Positions 45,174 to 55,020 of a DNA stretch of 64,000 nucleotides are shown here, in pieces. The stretch lies in NCBI RefSeq assembly GCF_035987325.1, contig NZ_CP108488.1, forward strand, positions 8,432,001 to 8,496,000, given 5' to 3'. Both the position numbers and the translations under genes were made by a program. Position 1 is the stretch's first letter, and every line of letters starts with the position of its first letter. The DNA comes from Streptomyces sp. NBC_01244. Lineage in GTDB: Bacteria > Actinomycetota > Actinomycetes > Streptomycetales > Streptomycetaceae. The notes under the pieces are model-generated. The model was not told the origin of the DNA and did no database searches. It saw only the letters and a list, made by a program, of their open reading frames with translations.

Positions 45174-46847
45174 CTAGCGATCCGGGCGCGGAGGCGCCGC
45201 GGACGGCGGGGTGGTGTCCGCTTCCGGTTCGCCTGACGGGCCGATGCGGATCTCGAAGTCGCCGCCGTACTCCTCGTGGCCGGCGGCCACGGCGACGGCC
45301 ACGGCTTCCTCGCCCTGCTCGCCCTGGATGATGAGCGGGTCCTGGCGCAGGTCCCGTACGAGTGCCACGCACATCCCGATCATGACCAGGGTGAACGGCG
45401 CCGCCACGAGGATCGTCAGGTTCTGCAGTCCGGCGAGCGCGTCGCCCTTGCCGTTGCCGATGAGCAGCATGACGGCCGCGACGGCGCCGGTGACCACGCC
45501 CCAGAAGACGACCACCAGCCGGGCCGGTTCCAGGACGCCCTTTTGTGAGAGCGTGCCCATCACGATGGAGGCGGCGTCGGCGCCGGAGACGAAGAAGATG
45601 GCCACGAGGATCATGACCAGCAGGCTCATGGCGGTGGCGATGGGGAACTGCTGGAGCAGCCCGAAGAGCTGTCCCTCGGGGGTGCTCTCCTTGTCGAGGG
45701 CGCCGCTCTCCCGGAGCTTCATGGCCGTGCCGCCGAAGACGGAGAACCACAGCAGGCTGACCGTGCTCGGGACGAGGATGACGCCGCCGATGAACTGCCG
45801 GATGGTGCGTCCGCGGCTGATCCGGGCGATGAACATGCCGACGAACGGGGTCCAGGAGATCCACCAGGCCCAGTAGAAGACCGTCCAGCTCCCCAGCCAT
45901 TCGGCCACCTCGCCGGCGCCGGTGGCCTCGGTGCGACCGATGAGCTGGGGGAGGTCGCCGAGGTAGGCGCCGAGGGAGGTGGGCAGGAGGTCGAGCACGA
46001 TGATGGTGGGCCCGGCGATGAACACGAACACGACGAGCAGGAGGGCGAGCACCATGTTGATGTTCGACAGCCACTGAATGCCGCGTTCCACGCCCGAGAC
46101 CGCCGAGGCGACGAAGGCGACGGTCAGGACGGCGATGACGGCGACGAGGAGCGCGGTGCTGACCGAATCCATCCAGCCCAGCTCACGGAAGCCGCTGCCG
46201 ATCTGGAGGGCTCCGAGGCCCAGCGAGGCCGCGGAGCCGAAGAGGGTGGCGAAGATCGCCACGATGTCGATGACACGGCCGATGCCGCCGTGCGCGTGCC
46301 GGGCGCCGATCAGCGGCTCGAACACCGCACTGATCGTCTGGCGGCGTTCGCGACGGAACGTGCTGTAGGCGATGGCGAGACCGACGACCGCGTAGATCGC
46401 CCACGGGTGGAGCGTCCAGTGGAACAGAGTGGTGGCCATCGAGGTCTGCATCCGCTCGGCGGAGTCGACGGGGTGAGTGCCGGGCGGCGGGTTCTCGTAG
46501 TGCGCCAGGGGTTCGCTCACGCCGTAGAACATGAGCCCGATGCCCATGCCGGCGCTGAACATCATGGCGACCCAGGAGACCGTACGGAACTCCGGCGGCT
46601 CGTCCTCGCGGCCGAGGGGGATGCGCCCGTAGCGGCTGATCGCCAACCAGAGGGCAAAGACGACGAAGGCGCTGGCGGCGAGCATGAAGGCCCAGCCGCC
46701 GTTGTGGATGAGCCCTTCGAGCAGGCTGCTCGACACGCTCTCCAGCGAGTCCGTCGCCACTGCGCCCCACAGAACGAAGGCGAGCGTCAGGCCCGCGGTG
46801 ACCCCGAAGACCACCCTGTCCGTGCGGGAACGTTGATCGGCCGGCAA
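45174..46847 (-). CDS. BCCT-family glycine betaine/choline transporter
   Basis: 557 residues, 12 membrane helices. The BCCT signatures are clear: MMFSAGMGIGLMFYGVSEPL (glycine-rich substrate/sodium helix) and VFYWAWWISWTPFVGMFIAR (tryptophan motif with WAWWISW). These carriers import betaine, carnitine or choline with Na+ or H+ for osmoprotection. The C-terminal 75 residues are hydrophilic and acidic, like the osmosensing tail of BetP. The start codon is TTG at 46847, with AAGGGA 8 nt upstream. It fits the osmotic theme of the window but has no box array upstream. Confidence 0.9.
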   Translation of the reverse strand: MPADQRSRTDRVVFGVTAGLTLAFVLWGAVATDSLESVSSSLLEGLIHNGGWAFMLAASAFVVFALWLAISRYGRIPLGREDEPPEFRTVSWVAMMFSAGMGIGLMFYGVSEPLAHYENPPPGTHPVDSAERMQTSMATTLFHWTLHPWAIYAVVGLAIAYSTFRRERRQTISAVFEPLIGARHAHGGIGRVIDIVAIFATLFGSAASLGLGALQIGSGFRELGWMDSVSTALLVAVIAVLTVAFVASAVSGVERGIQWLSNINMVLALLLVVFVFIAGPTIIVLDLLPTSLGAYLGDLPQLIGRTEATGAGEVAEWLGSWTVFYWAWWISWTPFVGMFIARISRGRTIRQFIGGVILVPSTVSLLWFSVFGGTAMKLRESGALDKESTPEGQLFGLLQQFPIATAMSLLVMILVAIFFVSGADAASIVMGTLSQKGVLEPARLVVVFWGVVTGAVAAVMLLIGNGKGDALAGLQNLTILVAAPFTLVMIGMCVALVRDLRQDPLIIQGEQGEEAVAVAVAAGHEEYGGDFEIRIGPSGEPEADTTPPSAAPPRPDR

Positions 46848-46989
46848 CGAAGCATCCCTTCACCAAAGGAACAGAACCGCATGTCGTGATGGAGCGTCAT
46901 ATAGATCCTATTTAAGCCCATATCGGACCGCGATGTCCGTAGGACGCCCACGGTGCCGCCGGCTGGAGCCCCTGACCGCTGCACCTCCC

Positions 46990-47267
46990 CCCGCGGGACG
47001 CATCCGGTTCATCGCCGCCGACCGCGCCGACACCACCGTCGAGGTCCTGCCCGCGGACGCCGCGAAGGGCCGCGACGTGCAGGCGGCGAAGGAGACCACG
47101 GTCGAGTCCGGCGACGCCACTCCGGCGGCGGGTTCGCCGCGGCCCACGCGATGCTGGACTTCCCCGAGACGTACAAGGCCCGTGTCGTCTCGGCCCTCGG
47201 CCGCTCACGGCGCCCCTGGCTACTTCGCGGCGCGCGACGACCTGGTCACCACCCTGATCGGCAATGT
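46990..47267 (+). pseudogene. fragments of a DUF4097-like protein and others
   Basis: IRFIAADRADTTVEVLPADA and KGRDVQAAKETTVE match the N-terminal part of DUF4097 adhesin-like proteins. In other frames follow AMLDFPETYKARVVSALG and YFAARDDLVTTLIGNVY. None continues far, and the last runs into the end of the CdaR-type regulator gene. A small junkyard between two intact genes. Confidence 0.4.
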
Positions 47268-49211
47268 CTACACCTCACTCGCCGACACCGTGGACGCCGC
47301 CTGGGTAGACCTGACGGAGGAGACCTGGGCTATGCGCAGGGCCAGTTGGAGTTCGAGGGCCCGGTCGGGGCGTTGCCAGTCGCGGCCGAGGAGTTGTCCG
47401 ATGCGGTCGAGGCGCTGCACCACGGTGTTGACGTGGACGTGGAGGGCCTCGCGGGTCCTGGTCTGGTTCATGCCGGCGGCGAAGTAGGTCTGGAGGGTGT
47501 GTCTGAGGTTGGTTCCGCGCTTTGCGTCGTACTCGAGGATGGGGCCCAGGGTGTGGCGTACGTATCCGTGCAGGTCCGTCTGGTCTCCGAGGAGCACGCC
47601 GACGAACCCCAGGTCGGCCAGTGCTGCCCCCGTCCCGTCGTGGCCGAGTGCGCGGAGGGCGGCCAGGCAGCGGCGGGCTTCCAGGTAGGCGTCCGCGAAG
47701 TGCTCCGGGCCGGTCGCGGGCCCTGCGGCCCCGACGGTGACGGGTGAGGCGACGGCGTGGCTCAGCTCGTCGGCGATTTCCGAGGCGCAGGAAGAGGGGG
47801 TGCCGGAGGGGCAGACCAGGACGACTTCCTCGTGGTGCAGTCCGGCCAGCCCCTGGCGTGTTTGTGCGCCGCGGGTGGCGGCGGCCAGCAGTCGTTGTCG
47901 GGTGGCGCTGCGGGCGTGGAGGACGAATACGGTGTGGGGGTCGTTCAGGTTCACCTTGAGGCGGCGGGCCCTGGCGGTGAGGGTGCCCAGGTCGGCGGCC
48001 CGGCTGAGGAGATCGCCCAGGAGTTCGCCGCGGATGCGGTCTTCGGTTTCCGCGACGGAGCGGCGAAGGAGGAGCAGGAGGGCTGTGACGACGCTGGCGC
48101 GTTCGAAGAGACGGCGGTCTGCTTCGCCGAGGTCGGGGCGGCCGGTGAGGGCGATGCTGCCGAGGAGTTCGTGTCCGGCGAGGACGGCGCAGACCCAGGT
48201 TCCGTCGACGGGTACGGCGCGGCCGCCTGTCCGGGAGGCTGTTACGGCCTGTGCGGGCGGGGGTTGGGCGTCGGCCCCCACGCGCGCGAGTTCGCCTCCG
48301 TCCGCGTCGTGGATGAGCGTGCGGCCGTTGAGAATGGTGCCTATGGCGGTGGCGACGTCGGTGATGTCACCACCGCGGAGCACGAGGTCGGTGAGTCTGT
48401 CGTGTGCTTCCTCGGCCCGGCGCATGGCGTCGCTGTGTGCCTCGATGGTCTGTGAGGCTTGGTTGAGGTCGACGAGTGCCGTGCGGGTCTCGTCCATGAG
48501 GCGGGCGCTGTCGATGGCGATCGCGGCGTGGTCGGCGAGGGACGACAGCAGTGCGACTTCGTCGGGGCTGAAGGTGCGGGCCGAGCGGTCGGCGGCGTAG
48601 AGGACGCCGATCACCCGGGTGCCCAGGCGCAGTGGGACACCGAGGATGGCGCACAGGCCCTCTTCGGTGACGGCGCTGTCGATCGTGTTGGTGTGCTTGA
48701 AGCGCGGGTCGTCGCGGTAGTCGCCGGTGGTGTAAGGGCGTGCGGATTCGGCGACCAGGCCGCCCAGGCCCTCTCCCATGCCCAGTCGTACCTGTTGGAA
48801 GGCGGCGGAGACACAGCCGTCGGTGACCCGCATGTAGGTGTCGCCGGCTTCTTCGTCGTTGAGGGAGAGGTAGGTGACGTCGGTGCCGAGGAGAAGCTTG
48901 GCCCGGCGGGTGATCGCTCGCAGGACGGCGTCGAGGTCTCTGAGCGCGGCGAGGTCTCCGGCGGTGTCGAAGAGGGCGGCGAGTTCGGCCTCACGGCGGC
49001 GGTGCTGGCTGAGTGTGTCCCGGATGCGCAGTGCCACCCGGGTGGCTTCCGTGATCGCCGCGAGTTCGGATTCGGGGGCGTTCGCCTTCTTCGCCGCCTC
49101 CGCGGGTTGCGTGAAGTGTTCGAGCGGTGCGCCCTCGGCCAGGAGATCCAGCAGCTGCCTTTGGGCGGCCCCGGGCTGCCCGATGCCGGGGTTCTTCACT
49201 GGGTCGGGCAT
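47268..49211 (-). CDS. GAF-domain CdaR/PucR-type transcriptional activator
   Basis: 647 residues: an N-terminal linker, GAF (about residues 95-240, LFDTAGDLAALRDLDAVLRA to HAAIAIDSARLMDE), a second sensory part (about 250-370), and the C-terminal PucR helix-turn-helix (TLQTYFAAGMNQTRTREALH, then HVNTVVQRLDRIGQLLG). Proteins of this design regulate catabolic operons in Streptomyces. Immediately downstream of MFS-bdh-esterase genes on the same strand, it is the likely activator of the 3-hydroxybutyrate island. ATG 49211 has GGAG upstream. Confidence 0.85.
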   Translation of the reverse strand: MPDPVKNPGIGQPGAAQRQLLDLLAEGAPLEHFTQPAEAAKKANAPESELAAITEATRVALRIRDTLSQHRRREAELAALFDTAGDLAALRDLDAVLRAITRRAKLLLGTDVTYLSLNDEEAGDTYMRVTDGCVSAAFQQVRLGMGEGLGGLVAESARPYTTGDYRDDPRFKHTNTIDSAVTEEGLCAILGVPLRLGTRVIGVLYAADRSARTFSPDEVALLSSLADHAAIAIDSARLMDETRTALVDLNQASQTIEAHSDAMRRAEEAHDRLTDLVLRGGDITDVATAIGTILNGRTLIHDADGGELARVGADAQPPPAQAVTASRTGGRAVPVDGTWVCAVLAGHELLGSIALTGRPDLGEADRRLFERASVVTALLLLLRRSVAETEDRIRGELLGDLLSRAADLGTLTARARRLKVNLNDPHTVFVLHARSATRQRLLAAATRGAQTRQGLAGLHHEEVVLVCPSGTPSSCASEIADELSHAVASPVTVGAAGPATGPEHFADAYLEARRCLAALRALGHDGTGAALADLGFVGVLLGDQTDLHGYVRHTLGPILEYDAKRGTNLRHTLQTYFAAGMNQTRTREALHVHVNTVVQRLDRIGQLLGRDWQRPDRALELQLALRIAQVSSVRSTQAASTVSASEV

Positions 49212-49285
49212 GACGGTCTCCGTGGTTCTGCGCGCGGCTGTGGAAGTGCGCCGGAAGCCCCGCGGGTGGGGCCGGGGTCACTTGG

Positions 49286-49327
49286 CGTCCGCCGCGTCCC
49301 GCTGTGGTGTGCGGGCCGCGGCGGACG
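49286..49327 (-). terminator. 11-bp-stem hairpin after the MFS gene
   Basis: CGTCCGCCGCG (49286-49296) pairs perfectly with CGCGGCGGACG (49317-49327), 7 bp beyond the MFS stop and before the regulator start. Confidence 0.7.
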
Positions 49328-49333
49328 GTGGGG

Positions 49334-50710
49334 TCAGCTGTCGGCCTTGACCGCGTGCTCGGGCTTGCGGGGGGCGGGAACCGTGCCGGTGGCGGGGGTG
49401 TGGTTGTGGGTCAGGCTGCGCCCGCGGGTTTCCTTGGCCACCAGGACGGTCAGGGTCGTGATCAGCATGGCGGTGGCGAGGTACAGGGAAATCGGCAGGG
49501 ACGAATCGTAGTCCTTGAGCAGTTCGACGGCGATGATCGGGGCGAGGGCGCCGCCGATGATGGAGGCCAGCTGGGAGCCCATGGAGGCGCCGGAGTAGCG
49601 GACCTTGGTGTCGAACATCTCGGAGATGAAGGCGGCCTGAGGTCCGTACATCGCTCCGTGGAAGAGGAGTCCGATGGTGACGGCCCCTGCGATCGCGGGG
49701 AAGGACTTGGTGTCGAGCATCGCGAAGAAGGCGAACGCCCAGCCGATCATGCCGAGCGAGCCGATCAGGGTGACCGGACGGCGGCCGATCCGGTCGGACA
49801 GAGCGCCCCAGGCCGGGATCGTCACGAAGTGGACCGCGGAGCCGATCAGGACGGCGTTGAGGCCGTTGCTCTTGGACAGGCCCAGGTGGGTGGTGACGTA
49901 GACGAGGAGGAACGCGGTGAGGATGTAGTAGGAGATGTTCTCGCCGAGGCGGGTGCCGATGGCGGTGAGGACTCCGCGCCAGTTGGTACGGAACACTTCG
50001 GCGACGGGGAGCTCTTCCTTGATGCCTGCGGCGGCCTGCTCGGCGGCCTTGGCCTGGGCTTCGAGGAAGACGGGGGACTCCGAGACGGACACCCGGATCC
50101 ACAGGCCGATGACGACCAGCAGGCCGGAGAGCAGGAACGGGATCCGCCAGCCCCAGGCGAGGAAGGCTTCATCGGACTGGACGGCGGCCAGGAGGGCGAG
50201 CACGCCGGTGGCGAGGAGGTTGCCGCCGGGTGCGCCGGCTTGGGGCCAGGAGGCCCAGAAGCCGCGGTTCTTGTCGTCGCCGTGTTCGGAGACGAGCAGG
50301 ACCGCGCCGCCCCATTCGCCGCCGAGGGCGAAGCCCTGGATCAGGCGGAGCACGGTGAGCAGGACGGGCGCTCCTACGCCGATGCTGGCGTGGGTGGGCA
50401 GCAGGCCCATGGCGAAGGTGGCGCCGCCCATCATCAGGAGGCTGAGGACCAGGAGCTTCTTGCGGCCGATCCTGTCGCCGTAGTGGCCGAAGACCATGCC
50501 GCCCAGCGGCCGGGCGGCGAATCCGATGGCGTAGGTGAGGAAGGCGAGGAGGGTGCCGACCAGCGGTTCGCTGCTGGGGAAGAACAGCTTGTTGAAGACG
50601 AGGGCGGCGGCGGAGCCGTAGAGGAAGAAGTCGTACCACTCGATGGTGGTGCCGACGAGGCTGGCGCTGATGATGCGGCCGATGCCGGCTCTGGACTGCT
50701 GGGTTGCCAT
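49334..50710 (-). CDS. MFS metabolite:H+ symporter (MHS family)
   Basis: 458 residues, 12 helices. VGTTIEWYDFFLYGSAAALVF and the loop GHYGDRIGRKKLL are signatures of the MHS branch (KgtP, ShiA, ProP-like), which import carboxylates. GFALGGEWGGAVLLVSEH is the helix-4/5 region. By position, 54 bp past the 3-hydroxybutyrate dehydrogenase gene, the substrate is probably 3-hydroxybutyrate or acetoacetate. Confidence 0.85.
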   Translation of the reverse strand: MATQQSRAGIGRIISASLVGTTIEWYDFFLYGSAAALVFNKLFFPSSEPLVGTLLAFLTYAIGFAARPLGGMVFGHYGDRIGRKKLLVLSLLMMGGATFAMGLLPTHASIGVGAPVLLTVLRLIQGFALGGEWGGAVLLVSEHGDDKNRGFWASWPQAGAPGGNLLATGVLALLAAVQSDEAFLAWGWRIPFLLSGLLVVIGLWIRVSVSESPVFLEAQAKAAEQAAAGIKEELPVAEVFRTNWRGVLTAIGTRLGENISYYILTAFLLVYVTTHLGLSKSNGLNAVLIGSAVHFVTIPAWGALSDRIGRRPVTLIGSLGMIGWAFAFFAMLDTKSFPAIAGAVTIGLLFHGAMYGPQAAFISEMFDTKVRYSGASMGSQLASIIGGALAPIIAVELLKDYDSSLPISLYLATAMLITTLTVLVAKETRGRSLTHNHTPATGTVPAPRKPEHAVKADS

Positions 50711-50774
50711 GGGCGGGTACCACTTTTCGGCTGGGGACGGTCTGCGAGGGGCAGTGCGAAGGGTGGAACGCCGG

Positions 50775-51560
50775 TCAGGCGGCGCTCCAGCCCCCGTCGA
50801 CGGGAAGGGAGGCGCCGGTGATGTATCCGGTGTGCGGGCCGCAGAGCCATACGGCGATGGCGGCGACCTCCTGAGGTTCGATCAGTCGCTTGATGGCGGA
50901 GCGATTGAGCATCACCTCGCCTATCACCTGGTCGGGGCCGATGCCGTGGGCGGCGGCCTGCGCGGCGATCTGCTGCTCGACCAACGGGGTGCGCACGTAG
51001 CCGGGGTTGACGCAGTTGCTGGTGATGCCGTGCGGGGCGCCTTCGAGAGCAGCGACCTTGCTCAGGCCCTCGAGGGCGTGTTTGGCGGTGACGTATCCGG
51101 CCTTGAAGGCGCTGGCGCGCAGGCCGTGCACGCTGGATATGTTGACGATGCGGCCCCAGCTCCGTGCGGACATGTGCGGCAGGACCCGGCGCAGGAGGAG
51201 GAACGGGGCGTGGACCATGACCTTCTGGAGGAGTTCGAACCGCTCCGGGGGAAACGCGGTCAAGGGGGCCACGTGCTGGAGGCCGGCGTTGTTGACGAGG
51301 ATGTCGATGTCGGCCGGAAGGCCTTCGATGAGGTCGCTGCGGGACAGGTCCACGACGTGCGGGTGACCACCGATCTCCTCGGCCACGGACTTGGCCGCTT
51401 CGGCGTCGAGGTCGACCACGTGGACCTGTGCGCCCGCGGAGGCGAGTGCCTGAGCGCAGGCCCGTCCGATGCCGCTGCCCGCGCCGGTCACCATGGCGGT
51501 TCGGCCCGCCAGATCGATGCCCGCGGTTCCGTCGGACGGGGGTGTGATTCCGCTTGTCAT
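50775..51560 (-). CDS. bdhA: 3-hydroxybutyrate dehydrogenase (SDR)
   Basis: 261 residues from ATG 51560 (MTSGITPPSDG). Cofactor motif TGAGSGIGRA, NNAG in LVNNAGLQHVAPL, catalytic Ser in NISSVHGLRAS and Tyr-Lys in GYVTAKHAL, all intact. LQHVAPL and the tail TGASLPVDGGW are characteristic of D-3-hydroxybutyrate dehydrogenases, which oxidise 3-hydroxybutyrate to acetoacetate with NAD+. Neighbouring depolymerase and CoA-transferase genes support this. Confidence 0.85.
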   Translation of the reverse strand: MTSGITPPSDGTAGIDLAGRTAMVTGAGSGIGRACAQALASAGAQVHVVDLDAEAAKSVAEEIGGHPHVVDLSRSDLIEGLPADIDILVNNAGLQHVAPLTAFPPERFELLQKVMVHAPFLLLRRVLPHMSARSWGRIVNISSVHGLRASAFKAGYVTAKHALEGLSKVAALEGAPHGITSNCVNPGYVRTPLVEQQIAAQAAAHGIGPDQVIGEVMLNRSAIKRLIEPQEVAAIAVWLCGPHTGYITGASLPVDGGWSAA

Positions 51561-51656
51561 GGCGGGAATCATGCGGGACATCGGGGTGCCACTCCCATGG
51601 GGCTGACCGCCATAGTCGTGACTGGCGATGTGGTGGGTACCACCATCACCAGGTCC

Positions 51657-53111
51657 TCAGCTGGTCAGGGGGCACTTCGTCAGCAGGTCTTCCGGCGTGG
51701 CGGCGGCCGGGCGGGGCACGGTGTGGCCGGGCGGCGGCTGTACTCCGCGGCCGATCCAGTTCTCCAGCGCCGTGAAGGCCGCACGGTGGCACGGGAGGAG
51801 CGGGCGGAGCTCGTTGGGGAACACGTCGAACAGTGAGTCGACGTGGGTGCCTCCTTCGACCCGGTAGTAGCGAAAGAGGCGGCCTCGGCCGGCGTCGGAC
51901 ACCATGCGGGCGTAGACGTCGGAGTCCCGGCTGATGGGAAGGAGCACGTCGAGGGTTCCGTGCACCGTGATCAGAGGTTTGCCGATCCGGCCGGTCAGGG
52001 CGATCTTCGACACCGCGTCGCGGACGCCCTGGGGCCGGCCGCCGTACTCGTAGTCGCTGTCGCACGAGGGCGTCCCCGGAGTACAGAACGGGGTTCCCGC
52101 TTCCTGCGGGCCGTCGTAGTCCGGGTCGAGCTCCTCGCGGTAGATGCGCTGGGTGAGGTCCCAGTAGTACTGGTGGTGGAACGGCCACAGGAATTCGGAT
52201 CCGGCCGGGAAGCCGGCGGCCGTCATCTGCTGGTGGGCCTGCTCGGAGCCCTCGCCGCCCTTCGCGTAGATCGGGTACGCGGCGAGTGCCGGAGGCAGGA
52301 ACGTGAGCAGGTTCGGACCCTCCTCACGCCAAAGGGTGCCTTCCCAGTCGACGCCGCCGTCGTAGAGCTCCGGATGGTTCTCCAGTTGCCAGCGCACGAG
52401 GTAGCCGCCGTTGGACATGCCGGTGGCCAGTGTGCGGGCCGGGGGGCGCAGGTAGCGTTGCACGATGACGGCGCGGGCGGCGCGGGTGAGTTGGGTGACG
52501 CGCGTGTTCCATTCGGCGATCGCGTCGCCCGGGGCGTGTCCGTCACGGTGGAAGCCCGCCCCGGTGTTGCCCTTGTCGGTCGCGGCGAAGGCGTAACCGC
52601 GGGCCAGCACCCAGTCTCCGATGGCCCGGTCGTTGGCGTACTGCTCGCGCACTCCCGGCGAGCCCGCGACGACCAGCCCGCCGTTCCAGCGGTCAGGCAG
52701 GCGGATGACGAACTGGGCGTCGTGATTCCAGCCGTGGTTGGTGTTGGTGGACGAGGTGTCGGGGAAGTATCCGTCGATCTGGATGCCCGGGACGCCGCTC
52801 GGCACGGCGAGGGCGGCCGGGGTCAGGCCTGCCCAGTCGGCCTTGTCGGTGTGGCCGGAGGCGACTGTCCCGGCGGTGGTGAGCTCGCCCAGGCAGACGT
52901 TTCGCTGGCGTTCGGCACCCGGCACCTTCAGCCTGGACATCGCCGCGCAGTGGCCGGTGATGCCTTCGCCGCTCTTTTCCCGGTCGTCGGCGGCTGCGGG
53001 GACCGCGGCCAGGGTCACGAGCGCCGCTGCCGCCGCGACCGCCCGTCGCAGGCTGACGACGCGTGAACGCGGACCGCGCGGCGGTGATGCTGATCTGAGC
53101 AGGGGAAACAC
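51657..53111 (-). CDS. secreted alpha/beta-hydrolase (tannase/oligomer-hydrolase-like)
   Basis: 484 residues from GTG 53111, chosen for the excellent CCGGAGG upstream; an ATG at 53165 lacks one. A signal peptide follows (SLRRAVAAAAALVTLAAVPA). Nucleophile elbow TLATGMSNGGYLVRWQ, acid in HGTLDVLLPI and histidine in GGTHVDS. Cysteines (NVCLGEL, FCTPGTPSCDSD) suggest disulphides. It resembles tannase/feruloyl-esterase-type hydrolases. Between bdhA and a PHB depolymerase, the likely job is cleaving 3-hydroxybutyrate oligomers, but this is inferred from context. Confidence 0.7.
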   Translation of the reverse strand: MFPLLRSASPPRGPRSRVVSLRRAVAAAAALVTLAAVPAAADDREKSGEGITGHCAAMSRLKVPGAERQRNVCLGELTTAGTVASGHTDKADWAGLTPAALAVPSGVPGIQIDGYFPDTSSTNTNHGWNHDAQFVIRLPDRWNGGLVVAGSPGVREQYANDRAIGDWVLARGYAFAATDKGNTGAGFHRDGHAPGDAIAEWNTRVTQLTRAARAVIVQRYLRPPARTLATGMSNGGYLVRWQLENHPELYDGGVDWEGTLWREEGPNLLTFLPPALAAYPIYAKGGEGSEQAHQQMTAAGFPAGSEFLWPFHHQYYWDLTQRIYREELDPDYDGPQEAGTPFCTPGTPSCDSDYEYGGRPQGVRDAVSKIALTGRIGKPLITVHGTLDVLLPISRDSDVYARMVSDAGRGRLFRYYRVEGGTHVDSLFDVFPNELRPLLPCHRAAFTALENWIGRGVQPPPGHTVPRPAAATPEDLLTKCPLTS

Positions 53112-53231
53112 GGGTACCTCCGGTGAGTGGCCTCTGCGGGCAAGCGGGACGCTATGGCGCATCACGGCGCCCGGGGCAGGGGCAGGGCCCCCACAGATCG
53201 GGCGGGAAGAGTGGGGATGTCCGCCACGCCT

Positions 53232-53256
53232 GCGGGAGGAGAGCCTCCGCTCCCGC
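53232..53256 (-). terminator. hairpin after the PHB depolymerase gene
   Basis: GCGGGAG pairs with CTCCCGC, with GAGG/CCTC inside, 28 bp beyond the depolymerase stop. Confidence 0.45.
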
Positions 53257-53283
53257 CCCGCGGCCGGATCCTCGTCGAAGGGG

Positions 53284-54807
53284 TCAGGGGCAGTTTCCGT
53301 CGGCGATCACGTAGTAGCCGGCCGGGGCCTCCTTGAGGGTGTGGGTGGCGAAGGTGTTGTAGAGGCCCATGTTCTGGTTCGAGCCCTTGGCGTAGGCGTA
53401 GCTGCCGTCGGTGGTGGCGCGTCCGGCCTGAACCTGCTGGTAGTTGTTCGCGGTCCAGCACTTCGGTGCCGCGCCGGTGGTGGTGGCGCCGATGCCCGCC
53501 GAGCGCAGGCCCTCGACGCCTGCGCCGTCCAGGGCGGCCACGGCGTAGGTGTGGGTGCTGCCCGGGCTCAGGCCCGTGTCCGTGAAGGGGGATCCGGTCG
53601 GGGTGGCGATCCGGCTGCCGTCCCGGTACACGGCGTAGGAGGCGGCCCCGCTCACGCCGTTCCAGTTCAGGGTGATCGCGGTGTCGGTCGCGTTGCCCGC
53701 GGCCAGGCCTGCCGGGGCGGGCAGCCCGCCGGGCTGCGGGACGGAGCCGTCCAGGCCGAAGAAGCCGGTGATCCAGTAGCTGGAGCAGATCGAGCGGATG
53801 AAGTTGCCCGTCCCGGTGGCGCCGCACTGCTGGGCTCCGGTGCCCGGGTCCACGGGGGTCCCGTGGGCGAGGGAAGGCACCCGGTCCACCTCGACCGCGA
53901 CACTTCCGTCACCGGCCAGGTACTGCTCCCTGCGCGTGTTGTCGGGCCCGATCGTGGAGGTGCGGTCCGCGCTCTGGTCCAGGCCGTGGACGGCCGTCCA
54001 CTGGTCCCGCAGCTCATCCGCGTTCTTGGGCACGACCTTGGTGTCGCTGTCCCCGTGCCAGATGGCCACCCTCGGCCACGGGCCGCTGTAGCCGGGGTTG
54101 GCGTCACGGACGCTCTGTGCCCAGGCCGACGGAGTGCGGTCCACTCCGGGACTCATGCAGGAGTAGGCGGTGACCACCGAGTTCGCGCAGGCGTAGGGGA
54201 TCCCGGCGATGACCGCACCCGCCCGGAACACCTCCGGGTAGGTGGACAGCATCACGGACGTCATCGCACCGCCCGCCGACAGTCCCGTGACGTGAACGCG
54301 CCCGGAGTCGGTGTGGTACGTGGAGGCGGCGTAGGCGACCATCTGGCGGATGGAGGCTGCTTCGCCCTGACCGCGCCGGTTGTCGCCCGGCTCGAAGAAG
54401 TTGAAGCACTGGTTGCCGTTGTTCGCGGAGGTCGTTTCCGCGAAGACCAGCAGGAAACCGTACTGGTCGGCGAATTTCGTCAGGCCGGAGTTGTCGGCGT
54501 AGATCTGGGCGCTCTGCGTGCAGCCGTGCAGAGCGACGACCACGGCCGGGGCGGCGGGTAGACCGGCAGGCCGGTAGACGTACATGTTCAGAGCGCCCGG
54601 GTTCGCGCCGAAGCCGCTGATCTTCTGCAGCGAGACCGCCGCCTCGGCGGCCGGTGCGGGGACGGGCTGGAGCAGCGCCGCCCCCACCACCAGGGCCACC
54701 ACCGCGGTCATCCGCCCGAGGGCACGGCGCCATCGTCCCTTCCGCTCCCAAGGGCGGCGCGGACCAGCGGACGACAGCGGTGTGGGACGTGTTTCACGCG
54801 AGGGCAT
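53284..54807 (-). CDS. extracellular poly(3-hydroxybutyrate) depolymerase
   Basis: 507 residues from ATG 54807 (GGGAG upstream). A basic N-region and hydrophobic stretch ending QPVPAPAAEA form the signal peptide. The catalytic domain has the oxyanion region VVALHGCTQSAQ, lipase box HVTGLSAGGAMTS, Asp in IWHGDSDTKV and His in SLAHGTPVD, the pattern of type-1/2 PHB depolymerases. A fibronectin type III linker (about residues 345-425) and a C-terminal 65-residue domain (CWTANNYQQVQAGRATTDGS) for polymer binding follow. It frees 3-hydroxybutyrate oligomers outside the cell. Confidence 0.9.
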   Translation of the reverse strand: MPSRETRPTPLSSAGPRRPWERKGRWRRALGRMTAVVALVVGAALLQPVPAPAAEAAVSLQKISGFGANPGALNMYVYRPAGLPAAPAVVVALHGCTQSAQIYADNSGLTKFADQYGFLLVFAETTSANNGNQCFNFFEPGDNRRGQGEAASIRQMVAYAASTYHTDSGRVHVTGLSAGGAMTSVMLSTYPEVFRAGAVIAGIPYACANSVVTAYSCMSPGVDRTPSAWAQSVRDANPGYSGPWPRVAIWHGDSDTKVVPKNADELRDQWTAVHGLDQSADRTSTIGPDNTRREQYLAGDGSVAVEVDRVPSLAHGTPVDPGTGAQQCGATGTGNFIRSICSSYWITGFFGLDGSVPQPGGLPAPAGLAAGNATDTAITLNWNGVSGAASYAVYRDGSRIATPTGSPFTDTGLSPGSTHTYAVAALDGAGVEGLRSAGIGATTTGAAPKCWTANNYQQVQAGRATTDGSYAYAKGSNQNMGLYNTFATHTLKEAPAGYYVIADGNCP

Positions 54808-55020
54808 GGCGGCTCCCTGTCCGGGTGGCACGCGATCGACTCGATCACGCGACCCAGTCCGGCCGTCTCGTCCAGATGGCCGAATACTGAGGTGCCGGTA
54901 ACCGTAAGGTTCGGGACGGCCGGGTCAGAACGGTTCCGCACCCCACAACCGGCTGAAAACCGTGTGGACTGCACCCCGTTGTCCGATCGGCGTCGCCCTG
55001 CTATCCCGTGCGGATCCAGG